59,986 nt of DNA from NCBI GenBank assembly GCA_003116975.1, contig BGKB01000277.1, positions 1-59,986 on the forward strand, given 5' to 3'. The stretch is from Aurantiochytrium sp. KH105 (taxonomy: Eukaryota > Sar > Bigyra > Thraustochytrida > Thraustochytriidae). The notes beneath the pieces are model-generated. The model was not told where the DNA came from, did no database searches, and saw nothing but the letters and a program-made list of their open reading frames with translations. Shown here piece by piece: positions 9,353 through 22,200 of the stretch; the first letter of the stretch is position 1, and every line of letters begins with the position of its first letter. The position numbers and the translations under genes are program-made.

Positions 9353-11137
9353 ATGAACCGGCGAAAGCACAAGGTCTCGAAGCACGACAAGGCGCACGTC
9401 GAGGAGACCTTTGACCAGCGCCAGGTTAGCCTCGTGGAGCGCGTCGAGGTCCCCTTCGAGGGGAGCCTCTTGCCGGCCGCCTGCGCGCTGGGCGATGTCG
9501 ACGGCGACGGGGACCAGGAGCTCGTCGTAGGCAACTGCGACGGGAAACTCTTTGTGTACAAGCACGGCGCGCTGCACGCGACGTACAATGATCTTGGCAC
9601 GATCGTAGCCGTCTTTGTGCAGAACGACTTTGCGCGCAAAGGCGCTGCAGACATTGTTGTCATCAATGGTGAGGGTAGCTGTCACGTACTTGCGGTCCCT
9701 GTAGCGTCAGCACCCCGTGTCTCGGAAACGCTCAAACTCGAGTCGATTGCGATCTTTGACATTCCCTGGAATGTGACCTGCGCGCATTTCTGTGACCTCT
9801 TTGAGCGAGGACAGGAATTGCTCGTGCTCGCAAGCTCACATGGCGGTCTAATCAGCGAGACGACCGTTAATGCCTATCGTGTGCAGACTTCGACATTGCG
9901 GCGCTCTGGCGTGCCTCGACGCGGTCTTGACGCTGTCATCGAGTGGCCTGTCCCGGGCGCTGCGCTGTCCATGTCGCACACAAAGCTACCCAACACGAAG
10001 GGCAAACTAATACTTGTTGGGCTTCAATTTGGTGGCATTGTCTCGCTCACGGCAGATGGCGGCGTCCTTCGGCACCATTTTGATGATAAAAATAAACGCC
10101 CTGCGGATAATGTCGGCAGATCTTCACCCAATGGTCCAGGCCCTGTTTCCCGCGAAGGATCCTTTGGCGCGGGAGGCATTCTTGGCCAACAACCAGAAGG
10201 GACATTACTCGTGAGTCGTCCCACAATTGTCTTTGGACTGCAGCAGCAGCAGCAGCAGCAGCGGATGAACACGCACTCTCCAGGAAAGGCAAATATTGAC
10301 CGCCGTTTGCATGATTCTGCACCCACCTCTTCTTCGTCTTCTTCGTCTTTTCTGACCAAGCCTGAGACAGCACAGTCATCTGCTCGACCTCGGCCAAAGT
10401 CTACGGGAGGAACCGCCACAAATGTAGCGGGGCGCACCGAGGGCTCCGAGTCGCTCAGACAAGTGATGAGCCAGGGGAATTCTCAAAGTGATCTTTCAAG
10501 AACCAATTCCGACGATGAAGAGCGGCGGGGCCTTGCAGTCCTTTGTTTTGGTAGCACGCTTCGTCTCGAGCGAATCGCTGATGGCTATGCGGGCCGGGGC
10601 CCGGCCTATATCACCAATCAACTGGTCTGGCAAGAAGAGCAACAGTGCCAGCTTTTCGCCGTCCAGTCTCTCGACATCAATCAAGATGGCAACTCTGAGA
10701 TTGTCTCATGCGCTTGGAATGGACTGACTTGCATCTACGATCTGGACAACAACGTTGTGCGCTATCAGTTTGAGTCTCGCGTGCAAGGCTTTTTGGCTGG
10801 TCATTACTCCTGCACGCCGGGTCAGACTTCGGCCTGTTTCATTTACGTCACATTCGACAAATCAATTGTGATCTGCCATGATGTGCGGTCCTGCGTTCAG
10901 AGTATCCCGGCATTGACGCTGCTCGACGTCTTGAGCAGACGAGGGGAATTGAAGTCTGTCCTCAATGGCCTTGAGCAAGCACGCCCATCCAAAGAGAAGA
11001 ACGAACACGCGCGCGCCTTGGGGAAAGCAGAAGACACGGACAAAAGCGTCATTGAAGACCTCTATATTGCCAAGTTGTTGCGCAGACAGCTTCACGCGCC
11101 ACTCCAGGCATCCTTGCCATCCTCCCCTCCAACATAA
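9353..11137 (+). CDS. ITFG2: ITFG2-like FG-GAP protein, KICSTOR subunit homologue
   Basis: A 594-residue homologue of ITFG2, which in animals belongs to the KICSTOR complex that brings GATOR1 to lysosomes for amino-acid control of TORC1. The N-terminus has VERVEVPFEGSLLPAACAL then GDVDGDGDQELVVG (residues 46-60), the FG-GAP calcium-loop pattern of the family. A second loop, LDINQDGNSEIVSCAWNG, lies near residue 440, followed by the typical IYDLDNNVVRYQ and FIYVTFDKSI strands. A Ser- and Gln-rich insert (about 240-390, including a CAG-encoded Gln tract near 296-303) interrupts the propeller and lengthens the protein beyond the animal form. I chose the ATG at 9353; the frame is open upstream only to a TTG. 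Divergent from WDR89. Confidence 0.85.
   Translation: MNRRKHKVSKHDKAHVEETFDQRQVSLVERVEVPFEGSLLPAACALGDVDGDGDQELVVGNCDGKLFVYKHGALHATYNDLGTIVAVFVQNDFARKGAADIVVINGEGSCHVLAVPVASAPRVSETLKLESIAIFDIPWNVTCAHFCDLFERGQELLVLASSHGGLISETTVNAYRVQTSTLRRSGVPRRGLDAVIEWPVPGAALSMSHTKLPNTKGKLILVGLQFGGIVSLTADGGVLRHHFDDKNKRPADNVGRSSPNGPGPVSREGSFGAGGILGQQPEGTLLVSRPTIVFGLQQQQQQQRMNTHSPGKANIDRRLHDSAPTSSSSSSSFLTKPETAQSSARPRPKSTGGTATNVAGRTEGSESLRQVMSQGNSQSDLSRTNSDDEERRGLAVLCFGSTLRLERIADGYAGRGPAYITNQLVWQEEQQCQLFAVQSLDINQDGNSEIVSCAWNGLTCIYDLDNNVVRYQFESRVQGFLAGHYSCTPGQTSACFIYVTFDKSIVICHDVRSCVQSIPALTLLDVLSRRGELKSVLNGLEQARPSKEKNEHARALGKAEDTDKSVIEDLYIAKLLRRQLHAPLQASLPSSPPT
10239..10262 (+). repeat. (CAG)n tract encoding poly-Gln in ITFG2
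   Basis: A pure CAG run inside the low-complexity insert of the ITFG2 coding sequence, in the Gln frame. Likely length-variable. Confidence 0.9.
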
Positions 11138-11548
11138 TGTCGCGTCGAGTTGAGATGACACCCTCGCAAACTCGTTGTCCCCCTCTGATTTCCATCTGCA
11201 ATCAAACTTTTCCAGAGGCTGCCCGAGCACACTTCTGTGTCGCTTACTTATCTATGTAGTATATTCTTTCTCGTGCGCGCCTCGTGATCCATCTGGGAGC
11301 CCCTCCATCCTTTGCGGATTGCCTCATATTGGGGACAAATTTCATGTGTCTCCTGTAACGGCTCTCGCCTCCTCAAGCGAGTTATTTCGCGAGAGATGCT
11401 TGACATGTAGAGAACGAAGCTTGACCCGGTAGCCGCGAGCGCGCCGGACGGCCCTGCACTCTCGCCGCAAAAGAATAAGGGACAGAAGCGACGCCGGCAC
11501 GCCCGCGCCGTCGCGCTCCACCCCGGACTCGTGTCAGGACCAAGAAAC
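11138..11548. other. Intergenic region, ITFG2 to ARM/zinc-finger gene
   Basis: Two genes on the same strand are separated by 411 bases. Nothing beyond presumed 3' and 5' untranslated sequence is seen. Confidence 0.45.
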
Positions 11549-13162
11549 ATGGAGAGACCACGTCTGGTTCAGGCTCAAAACCAAGCCGTCCCGCGACTGT
11601 ATGGGCCCCGATGCCATGGGGAGCCGGGTCGCCCTCGAATTCCATCTCCCGTTCGCAGAGACATCCAGGCCCGTAGAGACCATGGGAATTGCGAAGCTTT
11701 CGAACCGCAGCCGCCGTTCAGCCATGTTGTTCTCAACGTTCGTGAACGAGCTTTCTGGGCCCAGGCTCTGACGCGCGATCCTATTACACCAGAGTTTGAT
11801 CGAGCGCCGGCCAGCGAGATTGTGCAGACACTGCAACATCGAATTTGCATCGATACCTCATCAGCCGAAGAAGAAAACAAATTCTGGGCCCAGCTCGGAC
11901 AGCTTGTTCGTCAAGCCCAAGAGGCACGCAAACTGGTCCGTCGCCTCGACCTTACGCTCCCACACAAAACCAGGCGGGAAACGCTTCATCAGTCTCCGCC
12001 TCACGATGTTCGCGTCGAGAGCGAACGGGACCTTGTACCAGACGTGGCTCCGCCATCCCCAATCCGCAACGCACACAAACCTGGATTTTGTGCCAAAAAT
12101 GTCAAGGCTACGCTTGAAGCCATGCGACGTCACAAGACCAATTCTCGTATTCAGGAGCAAGGTTGCCGCGCCCTCGTAGAACTCATCAAAGACGGAAAGA
12201 AGAAGCGCAAACAACAGGCTCAAGATCCCGAAGGCAGCTGGTCTTGCGCTGCGTGTCATTTTCGCAACAGACCCAAGGATCACGCATGCCGTATCTGTAC
12301 AGGCACGGCAAAGGCCAAAACATGGCATGAAATTGGCGATGCTTTTAAGCCCAAGGATTCTACGACCAACGACGATGATACTGTGCCCGATGCATCTCCA
12401 AGCAAAGTGCCCGAGTGTCAGCAGGTCCTCGATAACGCTGGCATACCAAGTATTATTGACGCAATGCGCGCCTTCGGGTCCAGCGAAAGGATTCTGCGCG
12501 TCGCCTGCTACGCTCTTGCGCAGCTTGTCCAGGAAGACGCCTCGGCTGTCCAACGCATAGCTGCGGCTGGCGGTATTGCAGAAATCCTTGCGGCAATGCA
12601 AGTTCTCTGCACGGACAGAGAGGTGCAAACGCAGTGTATGGGCATTTTAGCTTCCCCTGAACTTGCTGCAGACGAGGTCGTTCGAATTGACACCGACCAC
12701 TTTGCTTCAGTCGTTTGTCAGAGCCTTTGGCGTTACCCCAGGGCAATGCGACTTCAAGCGCTCGGTTTTCTCGCGCTCGCAAATCTTGGCATGAAGTCAG
12801 ATGCCGCCACGAACCTCCTTGTTTGCGATCCGCGTTTCTTCGCACATCAACGAGTGATTCGTTTGCTTCATGCCGAAGCAGAGCATGAACCGGCATCTGC
12901 CGCGCAAAATATGCACACTGTCACGTCTGGCTTGTGGCTACTCGCTACCTTGTCACGTGAGCTCAATGATGGGTCCCACGAGAGCATTCGTCAATGCATA
13001 TCGCAGGCTGGCGCAGTTCAGCTTGCCATGGCGTTTCTTACAGCTCACCCTACTCATCAAAGCATCCAGGCTAATGGCAGGATGCTCTTGGAGCGACTTG
13101 GCGTCTCATTCCAAGAGCAAGTATTCCTGCAGGATGGCGAAACAACCTGTCTATTACAGTAA
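11549..13162 (+). CDS. Armadillo-repeat protein with an inserted RanBP2-type zinc finger
   Basis: A 537-residue protein from the ATG at 11549; the open frame upstream begins only with GTG. Residues 190-220 (VKATLEAMRRHKTNSRIQEQGCRALVEL) form the first clear armadillo repeat. It is followed by a basic linker and a RanBP2-type zinc finger at 231-250: W-x-C-x2-C-x3-N-x6-C-x2-C, with all four Cys, the Trp and the Asn present. The solenoid then resumes with NAGIPSIIDAMRAF, a second repeat (ACYALAQLVQ...AAAGGIAEILAAM) and weaker helical repeats to the end. RanBP2 fingers commonly bind Ran-GDP, ubiquitin or single-stranded RNA; which applies here is unknown. It converges on the giant membrane protein with only 74 bases between stop codons. 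Confidence 0.75.
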   Translation: MERPRLVQAQNQAVPRLYGPRCHGEPGRPRIPSPVRRDIQARRDHGNCEAFEPQPPFSHVVLNVRERAFWAQALTRDPITPEFDRAPASEIVQTLQHRICIDTSSAEEENKFWAQLGQLVRQAQEARKLVRRLDLTLPHKTRRETLHQSPPHDVRVESERDLVPDVAPPSPIRNAHKPGFCAKNVKATLEAMRRHKTNSRIQEQGCRALVELIKDGKKKRKQQAQDPEGSWSCAACHFRNRPKDHACRICTGTAKAKTWHEIGDAFKPKDSTTNDDDTVPDASPSKVPECQQVLDNAGIPSIIDAMRAFGSSERILRVACYALAQLVQEDASAVQRIAAAGGIAEILAAMQVLCTDREVQTQCMGILASPELAADEVVRIDTDHFASVVCQSLWRYPRAMRLQALGFLALANLGMKSDAATNLLVCDPRFFAHQRVIRLLHAEAEHEPASAAQNMHTVTSGLWLLATLSRELNDGSHESIRQCISQAGAVQLAMAFLTAHPTHQSIQANGRMLLERLGVSFQEQVFLQDGETTCLLQ

Positions 13163-13236
13163 GCAAAAAGAACAAGATGTTGGTACTTTTTTTCCCCCAA
13201 TATTTTGATAATTCGATGGCCTGGCTTGTGGTTGGT

Positions 13237-16200
13237 CTAGATGATTGTAAAAGATGTCCAGAGATCCGCGTATGTGGCGTCGAGCAAAAGTGGCGCGTCC
13301 CCAGGCGCCGCGCCGAGGAAAATACATTTGCGACGATCCAAAAGGGAATCCTCGTACGAGGCAATCGTTTCTTCCTCTTGAATTTGACAAATGTACTCGT
13401 CCGAAACGTAAATTTGGACTGCATCCTCCACGGTCTGCGTTGGATTTGCCACGAGCTCGAGTTTGAAGTCAAGATACTCGTCTAAATAGACTACGTAGGC
13501 ATTGGTGTCCCCACTCGAGGTAGTAAGCCGCGTCTCAAGCTGGTTTGTAGCCTTGTTGAAGATGAAATATTGTGCGTCGTAGCCTTCCTCACATAAGTTG
13601 GACATGAGTCGGCCTCGGTAAGCGTTCGCCTCGAGACAAATGTTCTCTCCCTTGATTCGCAAGGGAAATCGGGAACAGCTTTGAGCATAGCAATTTGCCC
13701 TCCTTGCGTTCCCGCTCCCGCACGGACACGCGTTCTCGCCTATCGTTTCATTAAGCGAGGGGAAGTTGCCACCCAGAAGACAGTCATCAGCATACTGCTT
13801 CATTGACGCAGGCTGAATCTGACGGTACGTGAGGTCGTCATCAAAGTTCAAGACGTGGCGCCATCCTTGAGCCGGGGGAACTTCACTGTCCGTAAGAGCC
13901 TCTGCAGACGCGTAGAGACCATTTCCAGGGATCAGATCCGCATCAAAGTACCACGTTTCTGCGGACTCGTCCTTGTACAAATGCACTTGCTCCCCTTCTT
14001 CGAGGTACATGGTATCTAGCTTCGTGTACCACGTGGCCGCCGACTTCGTCGACGATCGTTTCTCATAGACTGTATACTCGCGCGTCGCGTAGAGAGTGCG
14101 GCTTAAAAGACCGCCGCAGAGGTGGACATCGGCGTGAAATCGGCAATAATGCACGTACGTTTGCGTATTCGAATTGAGCGCCTCGATGTACGAGATGACT
14201 TCACACGCGGATGACTCTTCGCAGATATCCATGCAGGTCTGAGCGTCGAGTTCTCCAGATTCTGCGCTCGCGTACATGGACCATACGGATCGGCTAGTGC
14301 GCGGGTCCGTCACGTAAACTCGGCACGCAGCCTCGGTCGTTGTTATGTAATAACCGGGATACGCGCGATAGCCAGACGTCGTTGCATAACGCTGGACGTA
14401 CACTCCATTCAGTTCTGGGGTCGTAACGCCATCCGACCGCGACGACACTGTCCGTATGTCATTGACTCGAAGGTACGTACAGTTTCCCGTGGCCGGGCAC
14501 GTTGTCGACATGGCGTTGAGCTCGCCGCGCCATTGAAAGTACCGCGGTGCTGGATACTCGTGCAATTGAGGGGTTTCTAGCGTAGCATCAATGCAGAATG
14601 CGCGGAAAAATGTCCCCGAGGCTGATGCTACGCCTTCTTCATACTCGTGTCCGTCCAGATAATTGATTGGATCTGTCGGATCTGCGAGCTCAATCGTGTT
14701 GGCAAGACCACTGCTTGTATAAATCTGAATAACGGCCTGGGAAGCCTCAAGTGGCTCCGCACCGCTTTGTAGTGTTGCAAGCGCTTCCGCGGAAAGCGTT
14801 CCATTTGACAGCAACGCATACATGGAAGTATAGTCGATGGACGTTGCGGAATTGCAGTGGTACTCGAGAGCACCACATCGCGTATTCGGTCCACAGCAAG
14901 GGCTCTCGAGTGGACATGTTGCAAGGTTTCCATCATCGGTAAGGTAGTCCGGACGATTGCACAAGAGATCTTCACGGGTCCACGTCGTCCACTCGTCGTC
15001 GAGAAAAATGCGGTAGTCGATGGAGTAGCGCGACAGGCAGTATGCGTCGCTAAGACCGCAAGAGCCCTGGGTGATGTGACAGCAAGGCCGCAACTCCCGG
15101 AGGCCGTCACCCCAGGTGACTGCGACTGGCGGACACTGCGCGGGTTCCCCACTTTCCAGAGGATAGTTTGGACCGCAATGGCCGTCGTCGCGGTGCATCT
15201 TGTACGTACTTGAAGCCACTGGTTTCGTGCGACCTGCGACGAAGCGATAAATGCTCGAGCGCAGCTGCGTAAAGAGAATGACTTGCATTGCCTTGCCATT
15301 TGCCTGTAGGGCCGTATCTGACCGAATGAGCTTGGCGCCACCGCAGCTGCATGCGTCATCAGACAGCATTTTACTGCTCACCTTGCAGGAATCGCCTTCC
15401 TCGCTGGACTCAAATTCGACAATGAGATCTACTTCGAGAGATTCAGACTCAAAGGCCACAAGCATCGATCCCTCTTCCACAACACGTGCTACTTCGACGT
15501 CAATCGTGGTGGCCTGCTCGTCAACGGAAAAGGTGGCCACGCGCGTGTGAAAGACTGCAGCACCGAGCACTTGCACCTCATCCTCGGTGTAGCCAAGTGC
15601 CGCTGCCGCAAGACCGGGGGCGTGGTCAATGACAAGTGTGTAGGAGCCACTTTCGAGGTCTGGCAGAACAAAGCTCGAGTTTCGAATGGCAAGTTTTACC
15701 AGCGAGCTCGTTTCGTTGCTGTCGGAGGCACACGAGGTAATTCCGGCCGCGCTTGTCTCCGTCAACTCTGTAGCGGACCCACTCGTGAGCTCCACGACAT
15801 CAACTTCAACATCCGCAGCGTAGAAATGTTGCACGTTCTCGTATGCTGGCACCGTTCCACGGAACAAGCGCAAGGTCGCCTCGACACCGAGGCCTGCTTG
15901 AATGTCGACCACAGATCCTTGGACTGCAAATGTCTCGGCCTCCTCACTCGATGATTCGGCGACACTATCTTCCGGGAGCGAAAACCCGTCGTCAGGAATG
16001 CAAAGACTAAAGGAAAACTCCGAAACAATGGGAGTCTTGCGCCCGGCCACGCCGCAATACGATTTGGCCCACTTCCACTGGTAAGATTGTATGTAATCAG
16101 AGGTGCCTTGCTCCAGAGGCCGGGCGTCTCGCGGGAAACCAACGTCATCGTCATAGTTGGCAAAGCTCCACCGATTCGTGCCGTTGACCATGTCAGCTTC

Positions 16201-19200
16201 CGTAGGATAGAGCGTAAAGTTCTTGTTGATGAGATGGGTGCCATTGAGACTTGACCAATTATCAAGCATCATAGAATACGCGGAAAAGCCGTCGGGAACC
16301 TCTTGGTCGAGAAGAACGTAGTAGAGATATGGCTCTTCAGCAATTTCATATCGCCATGAACGACTCAGCGCAAAAAGGGCATTGATAATTTGCTCACCCA
16401 AGTTGTAAGTTACCCGGCAATCCTTTTGATGGAAAACGGTTGTCCACTCTCCATCGGGACAGCCGCTCCCGCTTGCGTCGCTGCCATCACTCTCGTAAGA
16501 GCAAATGAGCGGATTCGTCTCACATGCTCCTTCTTGGCTGCAAATCGTCCACAGCACACTGTCGACATCTGTCATGAGATCCGTGAGAACTTCATTGGGA
16601 ACACAGCGCGGCGTCGGCTGCGGTGTTGGCTCTTGCGTCGGCTGCATGCTGCAATCGTAACCTACGTACCCTGTGTTGCAGTAGCACGCGCCAAGGGTAG
16701 GACAACCCGCTGTTGCGGCGAGATCTGCGTCGCAGCAAACGCCTTGACCTGAACAGGTGCGTGTCGGGGGACAGACCTCGACGGTCGCATCGGATGAGCA
16801 CGGCAGAGCTTGTAGATACTCGTTCGAGGATAGATCGACCCTTTTCAGCGCATTCTGTATCGCAACGACTTTGGCATTGTACTTGGATGCATAGATATTC
16901 TCCACGCGCACTTCCACGGTGTAGGTTCCAGCGCTCGACAGGAGTGTCGGCGAAGAGATGATTGCAAGCTCGTCCCAGCACGCAAGCTCAGTCTCACGTA
17001 ATCTTGTCACGAGCGGATGCGTGATGGCCGCTACCTGAAACCGTGGCGATGCGGCAACACGATCGAGCAAGTAAGCATCGCTAAGTCCTTTAATGGAAAA
17101 GTCCATCGTCACGTTATAAACGTCATCCAATGCCTGTACCAGAGAAACGGAACATGAGGACGCTTCACTCAAAAGAGTGCCGCAGCGCGCCGTCACCAGG
17201 GATTCCTCGAGTTCGTCAGGATCAATTTCTCGATCGCAGTCGGCGAGACTCGTAACTTCGAGCGAGAAAGACTCTGTCCACACCGCGCGAAATTGGGAAA
17301 GGCTTGCAAACGAGGCATCGCCAGCATGATTGCGCGCTGTGGACTCGACGAGGTCCTGGATCCCCTGGTATGCGTCCTCAAGCCAACCAAAGTTGCAGCT
17401 TGAGAACGATAGCTCTGCAAACGGCTCGCGGTATGTTGTAGGGCGGAGAGTCGGAAACAAGGTCGGGGCGTGTGTTGGGTGCGCAGTTGGTGTCTTGGTC
17501 GGCGAGGACGTTGGTGACACCGTTGGTGCATTCGTCGGAGATGTTGTCGGCGACAACGTCGGTGCATTCGTCGGAGATGTTGTCGGCGACAATGTCGGGC
17601 GGTGTGTCGGTGCCTCGGTGGGCGCGTCTGTAGGAGACAGTGTGGGTCTCGCTGTCGGATCCGTGGGAGCCATTGTCGGCGTCTCCGAAGGACTTTGCGT
17701 GGGGGTCATCGTTGGGTCCGTGGGCGCTCGCGTTGGCGTATCCGTCGGCGCATCTGTCGGTGCTTCCGTCGGAGAATCCGTGGGTGACATTGTGGGCGAG
17801 TTCGTCGGCGTATCCGTGGGAGCATTCGTGGGCGAGTTCGTCGGCGTATCCGTGGGAGCATTCGTGGGCGAGTTCGTTGGCATATCCGTGGGAGCATTTG
17901 TGGGTGCATCCGTGGGCGCCTTTGTCGGCGCATCCGTGGGCGCCATTGTTGGCGCATCTGTGGGAGCGTCTGTAGGCGCGTCCGTGGGCGCATCCGTCGG
18001 TGTCTCCGTCGGGGCGTCCGTGGGCGCGTCAGTCGGGGCGTCCGTAGGAGCATCTGTTGGAGCCATCGTGGGCGCGCCCGTGGGTGTATCCGTGGGCGCA
18101 TCGGTCGGCGCATTCGTAGGAGTATCAGTCGGAGCATCCGTGGGCGCATCTGTGGGGGCATCTGTTGGGCGCTGCGTTGGGTCCGTGGGACTCTTCGTCG
18201 GCGAGGCGCTTGGCGACAGCGTCGGGCTCATTGTCGGCGGCGTCGGTGCCTTTGTGGGCGCGTCCGTGGGCGCATCCGAAGGGAATAGGGTCGGTGCATC
18301 CGTAGGCGCATCTGTAGGAAAGAGGGTCGGTGCATCCGTTGGCGCATCTGTAGGAAAGAGGGTGGGCGTGTTCGTGGGCGCATTCGTTGGAGACACCGTC
18401 GGCGTCGCCGTAGGTCGTGCAGTAGGCATGCGCGTTGGCAGAGGGGTTGGGTTGGGGGTGATGGTGTTGTCGCAAGCAAGGTACTCAAGATGTTGGGCGC
18501 ATGATTCCTCGTACGCAATGCAGTAACCGGTCACAGGGTTCTTACAGAGAAGATCGTCTCCGGCCAGATCTTGGGATGCAAAGCTTTTGCACCCGCATGC
18601 CTCGAGCGAGCTGGGCGAGAGCGTAATGTTGCCGAGCTCCATGAGCGAGCCTGGCTCGACATTGAATGCGCTGCCTTGGCTTGACGTAAAGTAGTCATGA
18701 GTGATTGTCATACCAAAGTGATATTGAAGCCCCGAGTCGACGGTTGTGAATTCTGGAATGACAATCTCAAAGTACCCATCGAGATCGGTCGTTTGAATCT
18801 TGTTGGTATTAGCCGCGGACGTGCCGACACAATCGGTGAGCGCAATGCCGTCCTCCTCCTCCCAGGAGCAGCACGGACTCAAACAAGAGCCATAAACGCC
18901 ACTGTATTGCGTACATTCCTCCGTGCACTCCGAATTATTGGTTGCATTTGCTGCAGCAAGACACTCTCCCGCACGAATACTCCACATGCGCACGTAAGCG
19001 CCGTCAACCGGTGATCCATCCGTGCTGACAACGCGACCCGTGATATAGGTGGAGCTTGCCACACGAAAGGTTGCGGCCGGGACCGCAGAGTAAATCGTGT
19101 AGTAATTGATGCACTCCGTCGAGTCCCTTCGCTGAATCGTAATGCCGTCCTCGTGACCAGGACTGCAGCTCGTCGGATAAATGCGCACATCAGGAGCATA

Positions 19201-22200
19201 CGAGCCCCAGATGCGGTTGATAATAAGAGTCTGCTCGTCCGTCAAGTAGACCTCAGCCCCGTTGGCATTCTCGACAACAAATTGGTTTCCGTCCTCGACC
19301 ACATAAACCGACTTGAGCGTGCAAAGCAAGGCCCATGGCTCGGTGAGACTCGTAAGGCCTTGCAAGCCAGAGACCACTCCTGATGACGTCTGTGTGCGCC
19401 GACGATGCCGAAACGAGAGTCGACGGCCCCTACCCTCTGCTGCTTCGGCGTCGTCATCGTCCACCTCGACGGTAGAGTTTGTAGACGTGGTGGCGGCCTG
19501 GGACTGCGTCATTGGTATCGAAATCTGCGTATAGATGGTTCCGAGCGCTGCGCCTTCGTAATAAATGGCGCTTTGATCTGCCTCGACAGACAAGGTGACG
19601 ATATTTTGACAGGTGTTCACGTCCGGCAGGTATATTTGATCCACAATGTCGGTGAGATTGAAGCGCTCAACGGCCTCAAGCGCCGCGGAGAGCTCTTCAT
19701 TCGTCCAGCAAAAGGTACCATTCACACAGTCCGAGCTCACAAGGCAATTTTCACCAATGTCGCAACGAAGGGAGCATGCACTCCCGCCGCAGTCAATGTC
19801 TGTCTCATTGCCGTCAACGATACCATTTTCGCAAGATACACAGACGCCCGATGAGCAAAAGTTGCTATCACAGTCACGATTTGCAGTACAGGTCTGGCCA
19901 TCCTCACAAACGAGACCCAGGGTCGTGCAGAGGTCGCCACCACAATCGACGTCGGTCTCGTGCACGCTCTGCACTCCGTTCGAGCACTCTTCGGAAATGT
20001 AGGTGAAGGCTGCCGAGCTGCCAAGCAAATCTGCATCGAGATTCGCATTCGCGGAAGCATAGACCGTTTCGCAGACTCCGAGTGAGCAGAACCCATTCGC
20101 GCAGTCTGATGTGCAGCGTTGCGTTTGGCAGTCGTACATGTGCTGGCAGCCCTTGCTTACGGAGCAACGCCGCGAGCAAACGCGACCTCCGCAGTCGATG
20201 CCCGTTTCATCGCCATCACGAATCCCATTCGAGCACGACACGCAAACGCCAAGAGTCTCGTGACACACGCCACTCGTGCACTGTTCGGGGGAAGAACAAG
20301 TGCTGCCGTCAATGCACCGTCCATTTGCGTCGGCAGTGACATTTTCGCCGGCAGCAGAAACATTAGCAGGGTTGTCCTCTGGGTAATTGCGGTAATAGTC
20401 AATGCATTGCGGGGATCCGCAATCAACATCGCCTTCGTCACCATTGCGCACGCCGTCCTGGCAGCTTATGCAGACGCCGTCATAGCACCGTTGCGAAAGG
20501 CAGTCCGCATCAGTCGTGCACGCGGCGCCCGCAGCACAGAGGAAGGCAACGCTGTCATCTTCGTCGCTCGATGTGTCGCTGTTCATGATCTCCAGCAAGT
20601 ATGAGCGACACTGGCCACCGCCGCAGTCGATGGCCGTCTCTTCGCCGTCGCGAATGCCATTTGTGCATTGCTCCCAAAAGGTTTCGCGTCTACAACGCGT
20701 GGAAGTTTGATTGCAGTGACCTGAAATGCAGTCGCTGTCGAGGAGGCACTTGCGTTCAAGTGCGCAACGCGCAGTGCATCCTCCAAGAGAAGCAATGCCT
20801 CCGCAATCAACGTCGGTCTCGTTGCCTTCTTGAACGCCATTGAAACAGACCCCGACATTGGTTGAGGTGGCGATGGCGATGAGCTCAATTGCATATGTGT
20901 CTTTGTCGAGCGTGTCGGCGACTTCTGAGGCTGAAATGCGATCCGAGCTGCTCGACGCTGAGACGGCAATAAGAACCACAGCGGCAAGAAGAAGCGTTGA
21001 AATGAGTGAAATGAGGGTGCGAGCCCGTTGCCGGCTAAGGTTCTTGACACGCTCCGTCTGCACATTTCGATGGCGGATGAGCCAAATATCGGAGCGCAAC
21101 GCAATGGCGACGCATAAAATAAGCATGCAAATGCCAAAAAGGAGAATCGACGTGAGTTGGGTAATACTGAAGGCGAGGAGCTGACAACAAGAGGCATTGA
21201 GGCACCCCTCCGGATTGGTTAGCGCCGTGGAATTCGTGGAGTTTGTCTGCGAGGGGGGAGTATAAAACTCCCAGGCAAAAGCGACTTGCGTTTTGTTTGG
21301 ACAGTTTGCAGAGTCGCCAACACCGGCACTCGAATACTCGTACGCAGCTGTGGTCTCATTGTACACTTCAACTTGGGCGCCCATGGCGGCGCCTCCGTAC
21401 TTGTTGCAGGAAACCGCAGACTCCCACCACTCGTATGACATGATTTGCAAGACGGAGCGGCAACTGCCGAGAATAGCAGTCTCAATGTCTGCAACGGCGA
21501 GACCAATAAGCACGGCAAAGGTGCAGACGAGGAGAAAGCCCATTGCGCCCGCGTGGAATTTGAGAAGAGCTACATGCTCGATCATGGCAGCGCCAAACCC
21601 AAAGACGCTGAGGATGATGAGGATGAGACATAGCGTGATCATCAAATAAATGCCAATGACGATTGGCGAGCTGTTCACAGTCTCGTCATCGAGGACCTGG
21701 GCATACTCGAGAAGAGAAAAGCAAAGGCGCAGGCCGACAATGCCGAGTACAACGAGGATGATTGCAAAGCTCTCCAGGAAACTTTGCGCCATTTCATAAA
21801 TGGTGACAATCATGATTGTCGGACGCAGAGAAATAATTGTCAGCAGGCAAATCAGGAGGCTGATGACGGCCGAAATATTCGCATAGTACTCTGTGTCCCC
21901 GTAAAGTCCGTAATTGAGAATCGAGTTGGGGTCTGTGAGGTTGATGAGACTGATGGGTAGGATAATGAGGTTCAGCGTGAAGGCGAGGTGAAAATAGAGC
22001 TGGAGGAGGTACTGACCTGGCGTTTCAAGTCCATCATCGTCGACCTCGAGATCCTCACTCACGCGTTGGGCGCCATAAATGCCGACACAGGCTGAAGCGA
22101 GCATGACGGACCCGCAGAGGATCATGACCGGTCCCACCGGGGAGCTAATCTCCTCGGTCACGCTTGCATTGTGGGATGCATTGCCGCTAATGATAAGAGC

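Noticed and set aside
17330..18526. 398-codon plus-strand frame rich in Val-Gly (VGAFVGDVVG-type)
   Set aside because: It is the exact antisense of the PTxA-coding repeat of the giant protein. The period and composition follow from the repeat, and no start context or domain supports it.
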